From Lachnoclostridium edouardi (GTDB lineage Bacteria > Bacillota > Clostridia > Lachnospirales > Lachnospiraceae), in contig NZ_OESQ01000001.1 of the NCBI RefSeq assembly GCF_900240245.1, positions 771,507-835,506 of the forward strand: a stretch of DNA of 64,000 nucleotides, in the 5' to 3' direction. Below are positions 27,495 to 35,232 of this stretch, piece after piece. The notes under the pieces were generated by a model. The model was not told the origin of the DNA. It did not search any database and saw only the letters and a program-made list of their open reading frames with translations. A program made the translations under genes and the position numbers. The stretch's first letter is position 1; the number at the start of each line of letters is the position of its first letter.

Positions 27495-27698
27495 ATGAAA
27501 TTAAATGCAATGTCTATGCCATACTGTGCAACCTGCGAATTTTGGGACGATGTTGGAAGAAATGTTATATCGCCCACCTTTGATAGACGTATATGGAATA
27601 TCCAGGAAAAAGAAAAGCGTATGTGCTTAAAAAAACGTATTCTCACCAAAGCAATCGGGTCTTGTCAAAAGTATGAATCTAAATTAAAAGGACTTTAA
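27495..27698 (+). CDS. Small Cys-containing hypothetical protein
   Basis: The protein is 67 aa after AAAGGGGAA. It has CATCEFWDD near the N-terminus and two further cysteines (MCLKK, SCQKY), a possible four-Cys metal site. It is basic and has no signal peptide. It resembles the first part of the gene at 27986 (C-x-x-C-aromatic-W). I do not recognise a named family. Confidence 0.6.
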   Translation: MKLNAMSMPYCATCEFWDDVGRNVISPTFDRRIWNIQEKEKRMCLKKRILTKAIGSCQKYESKLKGL

Positions 27699-27704
27699 GA
27701 AAAG

Positions 27705-27968
27705 ATGTTTTATATTTTAATTTTAATCTTTATGGCTATTTACTGGGTTATTCCATTACCGATACAGATTATTCTGTTTATTATCAATGCTTTTGTTCCA
27801 GATATGATTCCAGTGGTAGATGAATTACTAATGGTAATTGCCATGGTGAATCGTATGAAAAAATATGTTGCAATCAGAAACTTCATAAGAGTACATAAAA
27901 TTCTTACCACAGTAATTTTTGCTGCTATTGTCATTGGCGTTATATTGTGGGTACAATGGCTGTTTTAG
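27705..27968 (+). CDS. Small two-helix membrane protein, unknown
   Basis: The protein is 87 aa with two hydrophobic helices (about 3-28 and 67-86) flanking a basic loop (RMKKYVAIRNFIRVHK). It starts seven bases after the previous gene with a modest AAGAAA site. No family recognised. Confidence 0.55.
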   Translation: MFYILILIFMAIYWVIPLPIQIILFIINAFVPDMIPVVDELLMVIAMVNRMKKYVAIRNFIRVHKILTTVIFAAIVIGVILWVQWLF

Positions 27969-27985
27969 AATCATATGAGGTAAAA

Positions 27986-28240
27986 ATGAAAAAAGTAAAT
28001 TGTAGAACCGTAGAGCAATGTATCTTTTGTAAATATTGGCTGGGAACTGTACCGAAAACAAATTATCAGACGGGAGGTGAAAAGATGGGTCAGATGGCTA
28101 TTTGTCCTAAATGTAAAAATATAATGTCAACGAATGTTATGAACACTTCTCCAATTAGCAGAAAATGCAAGTGCGGAGAAACTGTACAATGGTATTTGGA
28201 TAAAAAAACAGGCAGAGTACAAACTGGATTGAGGAGATAA
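27986..28240 (+). CDS. Small multi-CxxC protein, unknown
   Basis: The protein is 84 aa with CIFCKYW, CPKC and KCKC motifs, probably one or two zinc ribbons. An internal ATG at 28085 has a much stronger ribosome site (GGGAGGTGAAAAG) and would give a 51-aa protein holding only the last cysteine pairs. The full frame is preferred because its first part mirrors the C-x-x-C-x-W of the gene at 27495. Function unknown. Confidence 0.5.
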   Translation: MKKVNCRTVEQCIFCKYWLGTVPKTNYQTGGEKMGQMAICPKCKNIMSTNVMNTSPISRKCKCGETVQWYLDKKTGRVQTGLRR

Positions 28241-28263
28241 GCAATATCTGTTTTACCGCTGAG

Positions 28264-28310
28264 AACAGCCGTGCGACATGAAAAATCATATCTGCGGCTG
28301 TTTTTATTTT
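28264..28310 (+). terminator. Terminator of the small Cys-rich gene island
   Basis: AACAGCCG (from 28264) pairs with CGGCTGTT (ending ~28302), followed by TTTATTTT. Confidence 0.7.
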
Positions 28311-28593
28311 AATGATACACCATTTAAAAAAGACTTCTTCCCTGAAATTATTTTGTGTCAATTTTGTGTCAGACCGTTATTTGCAGCATTGCAAAGAGAT
28401 GATTTTCACCTTTATATACAGACCAAACCCTGATAAAACCAGGCCAAATCAAAAAAACACCCCGCCCGCTGCACAAGGCAAACAGGCGAGGTATTAAAAA
28501 GGGGAGGATAAGTATTCTGTTATCTTTGGTAACTGTTTATAGTATTGGCATTTAAAAGGAGTTTATACAGCTCCTTTTAAATTTTTCTTAATT
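28311..28593. other. Gene-poor stretch with hairpins
   Basis: It contains a terminator-like hairpin, TTTAAAAGGAG (28551-28561) with CTCCTTTTAAA (28571-28581) followed by TTTTTC, with no visible upstream gene. A G/C-rich imperfect hairpin near 28460-28490 reads as a terminator on the minus strand. It may be remnants of a lost element; no supported gene. Confidence 0.4.
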
Positions 28594-28610
28594 TTATCGA
28601 AAAACGATAA
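28594..28610. promoter_or_regulatory. Palindromic operator candidate for the Xre regulator
   Basis: TTATCG (28594-28599), five A, CGATAA (28605-28610), eight bases upstream of the -35 box of the operon that contains an Xre regulator gene. Autoregulation is inferred. Confidence 0.5.
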
Positions 28611-28617
28611 AAAAATA

Positions 28618-28646
28618 TTGTTTTTCAAAATTCTCTATGGTAAACT
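28618..28646 (+). promoter_or_regulatory. Promoter of the DUF2975/Xre/DUF4153 operon
   Basis: TTGTTT (28618-28623), a 17-base spacer and TAAACT (28641-28646), about 54 bases before the first start codon. Confidence 0.55.
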
Positions 28647-28699
28647 TTGGATATTAACCGGGATAAAGGTAAATAATCTGGTGAAAACAGGAGGAAGCT

Positions 28700-29152
28700 A
28701 TGGAGTGGTCCCATAAAAATTCAATTTTCTTAACAAAACTTTGTCTTTATTTATTTGTAGCAGGATATTTTCTGGTGTTAGCTTTTTGTCCTGCCCTGGT
28801 ACGTATATTTGTGACGTACAACTACAGTGCGGCAAACCGGCAGCCAGGCAGTTTTATTGCCACAATTTACAGCTGTGGAGTCCCTGTTGGATTAATTTTA
28901 TATTACTTGCTGGGCCTGATATCCAGAATAGGACGGGAGGAAATATTTACAGAGGAAAATATACGATGTCTCAGAATTATTTCCTGGATGTGCTTTTTAG
29001 TAGCGATTATTTGTTTTGTATCCATGACATACTACGTTTTCTGGGGAATTATTGCCTGCGCCATGGCCTTAATGGGGCTTTTAAACAGAGTAATTAAAAA
29101 TGTATTTGTACGCGCAAAGGAGCTGAAAGATGAAAATGACTTTACAATCTAG
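28700..29152 (+). CDS. DUF2975 membrane protein
   Basis: The protein is 150 aa with four hydrophobic helices and the DUF2975 pattern (REEIFTEENIRCLRIISWMCF in the cytoplasmic loop, GIIACAMALMGLLNRVI late). It is almost always paired with a tiny Xre regulator gene, as here 12 bases downstream. Function unknown; a membrane sensor that acts with the regulator is a common guess. GGAGGAAG lies at good spacing. Confidence 0.85.
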   Translation: MEWSHKNSIFLTKLCLYLFVAGYFLVLAFCPALVRIFVTYNYSAANRQPGSFIATIYSCGVPVGLILYYLLGLISRIGREEIFTEENIRCLRIISWMCFLVAIICFVSMTYYVFWGIIACAMALMGLLNRVIKNVFVRAKELKDENDFTI

Positions 29153-29164
29153 GAGGTGGCTGTC

Positions 29165-29371
29165 ATGGCAATTATTGTAAATTTAGATGTAATGATGGCC
29201 AAAAGGAAAATATCCTCCGGCCAGTTGGCTGAACAAATTGGCATAACCCAGGCCAACTTGTCTGTGCTGAAAACAGGGAAAGCCAAGGCTGTGCGATTTT
29301 CCACTTTAGAGGCAATTTGTAAAGTGTTAGATTGTCAGCCGGGAGATATTCTGGAATATAGAGAGGAGTAA
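29165..29371 (+). CDS. Small Xre/YozG-type regulator
   Basis: The protein is 68 aa, little more than one Cro/CI helix-turn-helix (SSGQLAEQIGITQANLSVLKTGKAKAVRFSTL is the DNA-binding core). The ATG at 29165 is eight bases after AGGAGG; an in-frame GTG at 29156 overlaps that site. It probably binds the TTATCG-N5-CGATAA palindrome before the operon. Confidence 0.88.
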   Translation: MAIIVNLDVMMAKRKISSGQLAEQIGITQANLSVLKTGKAKAVRFSTLEAICKVLDCQPGDILEYREE

Positions 29372-29376
29372 GTAAA

Positions 29377-30654
29377 ATGGAAGAGAAAAAACAGACTGCA
29401 GTTTTTGTGCCCAGGAAAAAAGAATGGTTATTAGTCCTTTTGTCAACCATAGCCGCTTATATTTATGTCAGCAGTATTTTTCAGTTTCCCGGGGAGCAAA
29501 GTAATTTCTGGATTTTTAATTATTGGCAATGGTCTGATGTAATGACTATATTTGTGGTGTTCTTTTTGGCAGCCGGAGCATCCTGCGCTTATATAAATAA
29601 AATAAAAATTGAAAAAGAACATATGATTTTTATGGCCTTTACTGTAGCCGGAGGTTTTTGGTTTCTAATTTTCAGGAAAAATGTAGATCAAGATATTACC
29701 GGGTATCTGGTGCTGTTTCTCCACTTAACGGCAGTTTACTGGCTGGTATCCTTAGGAGGCAAAAGACTTTATAATTGTCTCAACGAATGCTGTATTCTGG
29801 ACCTTTTAAAAGGGCTGTTTTGTTTCCCTGCAATGCACGGCTACCGGCTGATTCTGGCATGTTGTAACGGGGCGGCCTGCCTTGTAAATAAAAGTAAAAG
29901 AAATCAACAGCAGATGAAACAGGCCCTTTTAGGAATTTTATTCAGCATTCCCTTATTTTTAATTGTAATCTGCCTTCTGGTTACTGCAGATCATACTTTT
30001 TGGCAGTTTTGCAACAATATTTCCTCATTGGCCCAGCCTAATAGTTTAACTATTATTCAGCTGATTATGACAGGAATTGTGGCCCTATATTTATTCGGTC
30101 TTTTTTATGGCTGTTTTTACGTTGCCTCTCAGGGCAAAACCAAAAAACTTACTGTAGCGCCTTCTGTTGCCTCAGGATTTATGATATTGTTCCTTCTGGT
30201 GTACACCCTGTTTTTTGTGGTGAAGCTGGGAAGTATCCCAGCCTCTTTAAGGCAGATTGAAGAAGGAACCTTATTAACCAGCACATATGCCAGAAATGGT
30301 TTTTTCCAGCTATGCTGGATTGCATCTATTAATTTTGTGATTTTTACCGGGATAAAATGGTATGCTGCTGAAAGGAAAAAAAGCCTTACCGTGCAGCTGA
30401 GCATTTTAGGATTTCAAACATTAGGATTTATCATTTTAGCATTCTCCAGAATGCAGTTTTATATTGTAAATTATGGGCTGACATTTAAACGAGTGTTTAC
30501 CACCTGGTTTATGGGCGTGCTGTTTATTACATTTCTCCTTATGATATTATCATTGATGAAAAAATTTAACGCTGTACGGTTATCTGTCTACCTGGCCTGC
30601 ACCTCCTTCCTGATTCTGGCCTACAGCAACATACCGGCTTGGGTTTATTCTTAA
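29377..30654 (+). CDS. DUF4153/DUF4173-like polytopic membrane protein
   Basis: The protein is 425 aa with about eleven to twelve hydrophobic helices. The late segment RMQFYIVNYGLTFKRVFTTW matches the conserved R-M-x-x-Y-x-x-x-Y-G-L-T signature of the DUF4153/DUF4173 group. It starts five bases after the Xre stop, so it belongs to the same operon. Function unknown. Confidence 0.78.
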   Translation: MEEKKQTAVFVPRKKEWLLVLLSTIAAYIYVSSIFQFPGEQSNFWIFNYWQWSDVMTIFVVFFLAAGASCAYINKIKIEKEHMIFMAFTVAGGFWFLIFRKNVDQDITGYLVLFLHLTAVYWLVSLGGKRLYNCLNECCILDLLKGLFCFPAMHGYRLILACCNGAACLVNKSKRNQQQMKQALLGILFSIPLFLIVICLLVTADHTFWQFCNNISSLAQPNSLTIIQLIMTGIVALYLFGLFYGCFYVASQGKTKKLTVAPSVASGFMILFLLVYTLFFVVKLGSIPASLRQIEEGTLLTSTYARNGFFQLCWIASINFVIFTGIKWYAAERKKSLTVQLSILGFQTLGFIILAFSRMQFYIVNYGLTFKRVFTTWFMGVLFITFLLMILSLMKKFNAVRLSVYLACTSFLILAYSNIPAWVYS

Positions 30655-30766
30655 AAATAAGGGCTTATATGTTTTTGTAAAAACATTTTGCAAATTTGTA
30701 CATTCTGTTATATACTAACAATTGATACTTCATAGGAAGAATAACATAAGAAGGATGGAGTTAGAA

Positions 30767-31276
30767 ATGGCTATTTTAGAGACATGGAGAAATCTGGCTT
30801 ATGGTGAGGGCTTAGATGAGAAACAGAGAGAAGAATTATGGACCAGATATTTCCAGATTGAAAAAGGAATTTATGAGCAGATTCTGGCAAATCCAGACCA
30901 GGTAATTGAAGGTACAGTAAAAGAACTGGCAGAAAAATATGAGACAGAGATTTTAATTATGACCGGTTTCCTGGACGGAATCAATGAAAGCTTAAAAGGA
31001 TATGAAAATCCTATTGACACCATGGAGGAGGACACTCTGGTAAAGATTGAAATTGATCCGGAGAAGCTGTACTACAACATGGTGGAGGCAAAAGCCAGCT
31101 GGCTGTATGAGCTGCCTCAGTGGGAAAGCATTCTCAGCGAAGAGAAAAGAAAAGAACTGTACAAAAAGCAGAAGGCTTCCGGTACAGTGCGCAATGAGAC
31201 AAAGGTTTATCCAAATGATCCTTGTCCATGCGGAAGCGGCAAAAAGTATAAAAAGTGCTGCGGCAAAAACGCATAA
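30767..31276 (+). CDS. SEC-C motif protein
   Basis: The protein is 169 aa. A helical N-terminal region carries no recognised domain. It ends in a SEC-C zinc motif ([16 protein letters not shown]). Such tails occur on SecA and on many small proteins and bind zinc, sometimes linking to ribosomes or SecB. The ATG at 30767 is chosen over the longer frame because AAGGATGGAG precedes it. A dispersed repeat begins right after the stop codon. Confidence 0.8.
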   Translation: MAILETWRNLAYGEGLDEKQREELWTRYFQIEKGIYEQILANPDQVIEGTVKELAEKYETEILIMTGFLDGINESLKGYENPIDTMEEDTLVKIEIDPEKLYYNMVEAKASWLYELPQWESILSEEKRKELYKKQKASGTVRNETKVYPNDPCPCGSGKKYKKCCGKNA

Positions 31277-31388
31277 AAAAATAGTTGATCGCAAAACGCG
31301 AAACTATTTGCTGCCAAAAGTTCGCCATAGCGAAATTTGGGGGTTCCGTCCGTTTTTATGGAACGAGGAATGAGTGAAATAAAAAAAT
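31277..31388 (+). repeat. Dispersed structured repeat R1, copy A (3' of SEC-C gene)
   Basis: It starts directly after the SEC-C stop. Hairpin 1 is AAATAGTT...AACTATTT with an inner GCG pair; hairpin 2 is CAAAAGTTCGC-cata-GCGAAATTTG; a conserved GGTTCC and GGAACGAGGAA-GAGTGAAAT follow. The same block, in the same orientation relative to the upstream gene, is at 34119-34234 on the minus strand. Confidence 0.8.
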
Positions 31389-31455
31389 AAGAGAAGTGCT
31401 GATGGTCCTTAGATTCTGAAAAGAATTAAGGCCATGTACAGCATTTCTCTTTTTT
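31389..31455. terminator. Bidirectional terminator between SEC-C and citrate synthase genes
   Basis: AAGAGAAGTGCTG (from 31389) pairs with CAGCATTTCTCTT (ending ~31452), with an inner stem around CCTTA/TAAGG and T-runs on both strands. Confidence 0.85.
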
Positions 31456-31465
31456 AGTATCAGAA

Positions 31466-32824
31466 TTATCTTTCCTCCATAGGAATATAATTAGTAGAAG
31501 GCATTACGCTTACATATGCAGGACGGATAATCTTGTCCATGTTTATCAGCTCCTCAATTCTGTGGGCGCTCCAGCCTACGATTCTGGCAATGGCGAAAAT
31601 CGGAGTAAACAGCTCTAACGGAATATCCAGCATACTGTAAACAAAGCCGCTGAAAAAGTCTACATTGGCGCTGACGCCCTTGTAGATGCGCCGTTCCTCT
31701 GCAATTACTTCAGGAGCCAGTTCTTCAATCATAGCATATAAATTAAAGTCGTCGTGACGCTGCTTTGCAACGGAAAGCTTTTCCACAAAACCTTTAAAAA
31801 TCTCTGCTCTTGGATCTGATTTGGAATAAACTGCATGTCCCATACCGTAGATTAATCCCTTTTTGTCAAATGCTTCTCTGTGCAAAAGCTTAACTAAATA
31901 ATTTTTCACTGCTTCCCTGTCAGAGGTATCGTAAACATTTTTTCTAAGGTCATCCATCATCTCCACAACCTTAATATTAGCTCCGCCGTGCTTTGGTCCT
32001 TTTAAGGAAGACAGGGCTGCTGTAATTGCCGCATATGTATCGGTACCAGATGAGCTGACAACATGGGTAGTAAAAGTGGAGTTATTTCCTCCGCCATGTT
32101 CCATATGGAGGATAAGCGCCAGGTCCAGAACATGTGCTTCCAGTGGAGTATACTGCTTATCAGCCCGAAGAAGGCGAAGCAGGTTCTCAGATGTGGAAAG
32201 ATTTTTGTCAGGATGATGGATATACATACTTTCTTCCCGCTCATAGTGATTATAAGCATGATAGCCATATACAGACAAAACTGGGAAAAGACTGATTAGC
32301 ATTAAACATTGACGAAGAACATTGGGAATGGAAATGTCAGCTGCATTAGGGTCATAGGAAGCCAAGGTCAGAACACTTCTGGAAAGAGAATTCATCATGT
32401 CCTTACTGGGAGCCTTCATAATTACGTCCCGCACAAAATTAGTAGGAAGAGTTCTGCTGAACGCCAGTGTATCGGCAAAGTTCTCCAACTGCTGTTTTGT
32501 GGGAAGTGTGCCAAATAATAATAGATAAGAAATCTCTTCAAATCCAAAACGGTTCGTCTGAGTCATACCCCGCACAAGATCCTGAATATTATAACCACGG
32601 TAAAATAACCGACCTTCACAGGGGACTTTTTTTCCATCAATGATCTTGCTGGCTTCTATAGTTGATATTTTTGTCAACCCGGAAACGACACCATTCCCGT
32701 TTTTGTCACGCAGTCCACGCTGTACTTCATACTTTTCATACAGATCCGTGTCAATTTTTCCGTTTTGCATACAAGTGCCTGCAAAACTTTCAAGCGCATT
32801 AGTGAACTCTGTCTGATTCATCAT
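31466..32824 (-). CDS. gltA: Citrate synthase
   Basis: The protein is 452 aa, of the longer form with an ~50-residue N-terminal extension. Active-site landmarks are HMEHGGGNNSTF (His), GMGHAVYSKSDPRA (His and the following Asp region) and GPKHGGAN. It condenses acetyl-CoA and oxaloacetate; in anaerobes this feeds the oxidative branch to glutamate. The start lies after AAGGGGTG. Its own promoter is at 32871-32899. No aconitase or isocitrate dehydrogenase gene is adjacent. Confidence 0.93.
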   Translation of the reverse strand: MMNQTEFTNALESFAGTCMQNGKIDTDLYEKYEVQRGLRDKNGNGVVSGLTKISTIEASKIIDGKKVPCEGRLFYRGYNIQDLVRGMTQTNRFGFEEISYLLLFGTLPTKQQLENFADTLAFSRTLPTNFVRDVIMKAPSKDMMNSLSRSVLTLASYDPNAADISIPNVLRQCLMLISLFPVLSVYGYHAYNHYEREESMYIHHPDKNLSTSENLLRLLRADKQYTPLEAHVLDLALILHMEHGGGNNSTFTTHVVSSSGTDTYAAITAALSSLKGPKHGGANIKVVEMMDDLRKNVYDTSDREAVKNYLVKLLHREAFDKKGLIYGMGHAVYSKSDPRAEIFKGFVEKLSVAKQRHDDFNLYAMIEELAPEVIAEERRIYKGVSANVDFFSGFVYSMLDIPLELFTPIFAIARIVGWSAHRIEELINMDKIIRPAYVSVMPSTNYIPMEER

Positions 32825-32870
32825 AGAAACACCCCTTTTTTGTATATTATTGTCTAAAACAATTATTTCT

Positions 32871-32899
32871 ATTATATGTGAGGATTATTAAAAAAACAA
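32871..32899 (-). promoter_or_regulatory. Citrate synthase promoter with palindrome over the start site
   Basis: On the minus strand TTGTTT (32899-32894), 17 bases, TATAAT (32876-32871). A small palindrome ATTGT-N5-ACAAT lies just downstream at 32849-32863 and could be an operator. Confidence 0.55.
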
Positions 32900-32948
32900 G
32901 AAATAAAATGTGAACATTTTTAAGAACAGAAGTAAAATGAATTTTTTG

Positions 32949-32977
32949 TTTGCATTTTTTGGAAAATTTGATATAAT
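32949..32977 (+). promoter_or_regulatory. Promoter of the tRNA-Pro gene
   Basis: TTTGCA (32949-32954), 17 bases and perfect TATAAT (32972-32977), ending nine bases before the tRNA. Confidence 0.6.
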
Positions 32978-32986
32978 AGAGAGCAC

Positions 32987-33060
32987 CGGGGTATGGCGTA
33001 GCTTGGTAGCGCGCTCGGCTGGGGGCCGAGAGGTCGCAGGTTCAAATCCTGTTGCCCCGA
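32987..33060 (+). tRNA. tRNA-Pro (anticodon GGG)
   Basis: The gene is 74 nt. The acceptor stem CGGGGTA pairs with TGCCCCG, the anticodon stem CTCGG/CCGAG encloses loop CTGGGGG with anticodon GGG, and the T arm is GCAGG-TTCAAAT-CCTGT. No CCA is encoded; A is the discriminator base. It has its own promoter and terminator, so it is a single-gene unit. Confidence 0.95.
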
Positions 33061-33064
33061 TAAA

Positions 33065-33094
33065 AAAGGTCTGGAGATTTTTCCAGACCTTTTT
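33065..33094 (+). terminator. Terminator of tRNA-Pro
   Basis: AAAGGTCTGGA (33065-33075) pairs with TCCAGACCTTT (33082-33092), followed by TT. Confidence 0.85.
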
Positions 33095-33123
33095 ACGTCA
33101 CATATAATCATTCTAATCTTTCT

Positions 33124-34005
33124 CTAACCTTCTGCCTCCTGGAGAATTTTTTTAATTTCCGCCTTATTTTCCTCTGTCTGTTCCATCAAAGGCCTTCTTA
33201 CATATCCTCCTTTATATCCTTTCAGCGTACACGCATATTTTAAACCTGAAATTCCATATGTCGCTGTCACAGCAGTATTTACCGGAAAAATTCTTTGATA
33301 AGTTTCCAGGGCTCCTTCTAAATCATTTCTCTTATATTGTTCATATACTTGTATACATTCCTTTGGTAAACAGTTTGCCAAAGCCATAATGCCTCCTGCA
33401 GCCCCTAAGGTTAAGGCTGGATATAGAGCTGAGGCCGTTCCAACAAAAATACTAAAATCCTGGCCCTTTGTCACCCGTTTAAAGGTTGCAAACTGGGGCA
33501 TATCTCCAGAGCTGTCTTTCATTCCAATAATATTTTTATGTTTTGCCATCTGGGCTACTAAATCTGCTCCCATGTTAACATGAGTAAACTTAGGTACATT
33601 ATAAAGCAAAATAGGAATTTTTACATTGTCAGCTACCTGAGTAAAATATTGAGCCAATGCAGGAGTTTTCATAGCTCCGTCGTAAAAACAGGGGGTTAAA
33701 ATCAACGCGCAGTCCGCCCCCAGATCTGCGGCCTTATTTGTAAGCTCAATGGTCTCTTCCGCCGTTTCCATTCCAGTTCCGCACATAATAATTTTCCCCG
33801 GCGCATTAACGGCGGCCAGCTTTACCAGTTTCAGCTTCTCCTCTTCTCTGAGAAAAGCCGTTTCACTATTTGAGCCCAGCACAAGAAGACCTTCCAAATC
33901 TGTTTGAGCCCATTTTCTTACATTATAAACAAATGCCTCATAATCCACTTCCCCGTTCTCTTTAAAAGGAGTAATCATCGGAGGAAAAATTCCACTTAAT
34001 TTCAT
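33124..34005 (-). CDS. DapA-family aldolase/lyase
   Basis: The protein is 293 aa, a TIM barrel of the dihydrodipicolinate synthase / N-acetylneuraminate lyase family. The Schiff-base Lys is in IIGMKDSSGD, the Tyr in LLYNVPKFT, and the GSNSE motif corresponds to GTTGE. The GSNSE variant and the dense Cys are more like 4-hydroxy-2-oxoglutarate or keto-acid aldolases than biosynthetic DapA. It follows the peptide transporter operon with repeat copies in between. Family firm, substrate unknown. Confidence 0.82.
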   Translation of the reverse strand: MKLSGIFPPMITPFKENGEVDYEAFVYNVRKWAQTDLEGLLVLGSNSETAFLREEEKLKLVKLAAVNAPGKIIMCGTGMETAEETIELTNKAADLGADCALILTPCFYDGAMKTPALAQYFTQVADNVKIPILLYNVPKFTHVNMGADLVAQMAKHKNIIGMKDSSGDMPQFATFKRVTKGQDFSIFVGTASALYPALTLGAAGGIMALANCLPKECIQVYEQYKRNDLEGALETYQRIFPVNTAVTATYGISGLKYACTLKGYKGGYVRRPLMEQTEENKAEIKKILQEAEG

Positions 34006-34032
34006 CTCTATACCTCATCCACATATTATTTT

Positions 34033-34073
34033 TTATTGTTATGAGCACTTAGTGCCTGTATTTTAGGCACTTA
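34033..34073. repeat. Structured repeat R2, copy 2
   Basis: TTATTGTTATGAGC followed by GCACTTAGTGC and GTGCC-tgtatttta-GGCAC. Compared with copy 1 (16111-16144) the stems differ by paired changes that keep them closed. Confidence 0.65.
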
Positions 34074-34118
34074 CGTGGGATACATGAAAAATAGTTCTCG
34101 AGGTCTTTCACGAGTGTT

Positions 34119-34234
34119 ACTATTTTTTATTTCACTCGTTCCTCGTTCCATAAAAACTACGGGAACCCCAAACTTCGCTATGGCGAACTTTGGGTAGCAA
34201 ATAGTTTCGCGCTTTGCGCTCAACTATTTTTTAT
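34119..34234 (-). repeat. Dispersed structured repeat R1, copy B (3' of peptide transporter ATPase gene)
   Basis: The reverse complement nearly matches 31277-31388. It begins within the last codon and stop (TAG) of the ATPase gene on the minus strand, then runs through the same two hairpins and the GGAACGAGGAA-GAGTGAAAT block. Confidence 0.8.
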
Positions 34235-35222
34235 TGTTTTTACAGCAATGACATGCTACAAAATGGCCGGGACTTACTTCCAAAAGCTCTGGTTCCTCAC
34301 TGCTGCAGATTTCTTTTGCTAAGGAACAGCGGTTGGCAAACCGGCATATTGGTTTCGGGTTAACTGGAGATGTAATCTCCCCCTTTAACAGCATTCGTTC
34401 CGGTCTGTTGTGAATCCTCAGTACTGGAATGGCGCTGAGGAGAGCCTTAGTATAGGGATGCAGAGGCGACTGAAACAACTCTTCTGCCGGCGCTTTTTCT
34501 ACCAGTCTGCCTAAATACATAACAGCAATATCATCTGAAAAGTGATTCACTACAGACAGATCATGTGTAATGAAAATATATGTAATGCCCATTTCTTTTT
34601 GAATTTTTTTCATAAGATTTAAAATCTGAGCCTGAATGGACACGTCTAAAGCAGAAACCGGTTCGTCGCACACAATAAATTTAGGATCTAAAGCTAAAGC
34701 CCTGGCGATTCCGATTCTCTGCCTCCTCCCTCCGTCCAGCTCGTGAGGATAAATATTGACTAATCTTTCCGCCAACCCTACTCTGTCCATTAACTCCAAA
34801 ACTCTTATAAACCTTTTTTCTTTATCAGGAATCATTTTAGATAGAATCAAAGGCTCCTCAATAGTTTCCGCCACTGTTTTTCTTGGGTTAAGAGATGAAA
34901 ATGGGTCCTGAAAAATCATGGCCACCTGGTCGCCTCTTAAACTGCGCAGCTCTTGAGTTCCCATTTGCAGAACATCTTTTCCTTTTACCTTCACTTCCCC
35001 GGAAATAATCTTTCCCGAAGGCTCGGGAATCAAATTTAAAATAGATAAAGCTGTTGTAGTCTTTCCCGCTCCCGTCTCTCCAACCAGGCCTAAGGTTTTT
35101 CCTTTAGAAATCTCCATATCAATTCCATTGACCGCATATACTGTTTCGCTGTCTGATGTATAATGAATCACTAAATCTTTTATTTCCAGCGTTTTTTCCC
35201 ATTCATCTCTTTTCTTTTCCAT
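34224..35222 (-). CDS. Peptide ABC transporter ATP-binding protein (OppD/OppF type)
   Basis: The protein is 332 aa with Walker A GETGAGKTT, Q-loop FQDPFSSLNPR, Walker B FIVCDEPVSALD, H-loop FITHDLS and the C-terminal oligopeptide domain with cysteines (CRFANRC, C, C) that bind an iron-sulphur cluster in this group. The ABC signature reads LDGGRRQR instead of the usual LSGGQRQR. It is the only ATPase in this operon, whereas Opp/Dpp systems normally have two. The start follows AGGAGG. Confidence 0.9.
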   Translation of the reverse strand: MEKKRDEWEKTLEIKDLVIHYTSDSETVYAVNGIDMEISKGKTLGLVGETGAGKTTTALSILNLIPEPSGKIISGEVKVKGKDVLQMGTQELRSLRGDQVAMIFQDPFSSLNPRKTVAETIEEPLILSKMIPDKEKRFIRVLELMDRVGLAERLVNIYPHELDGGRRQRIGIARALALDPKFIVCDEPVSALDVSIQAQILNLMKKIQKEMGITYIFITHDLSVVNHFSDDIAVMYLGRLVEKAPAEELFQSPLHPYTKALLSAIPVLRIHNRPERMLLKGEITSPVNPKPICRFANRCSLAKEICSSEEPELLEVSPGHFVACHCCKNNKK

Positions 35223-35232
35223 AACAGCCCTC

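Noticed and set aside
28312..28497. Possible integrase remnant (61-codon frame)
   Set aside because: Only short TTGTGTC-like motifs resemble integrase ends; not enough to support a gene.
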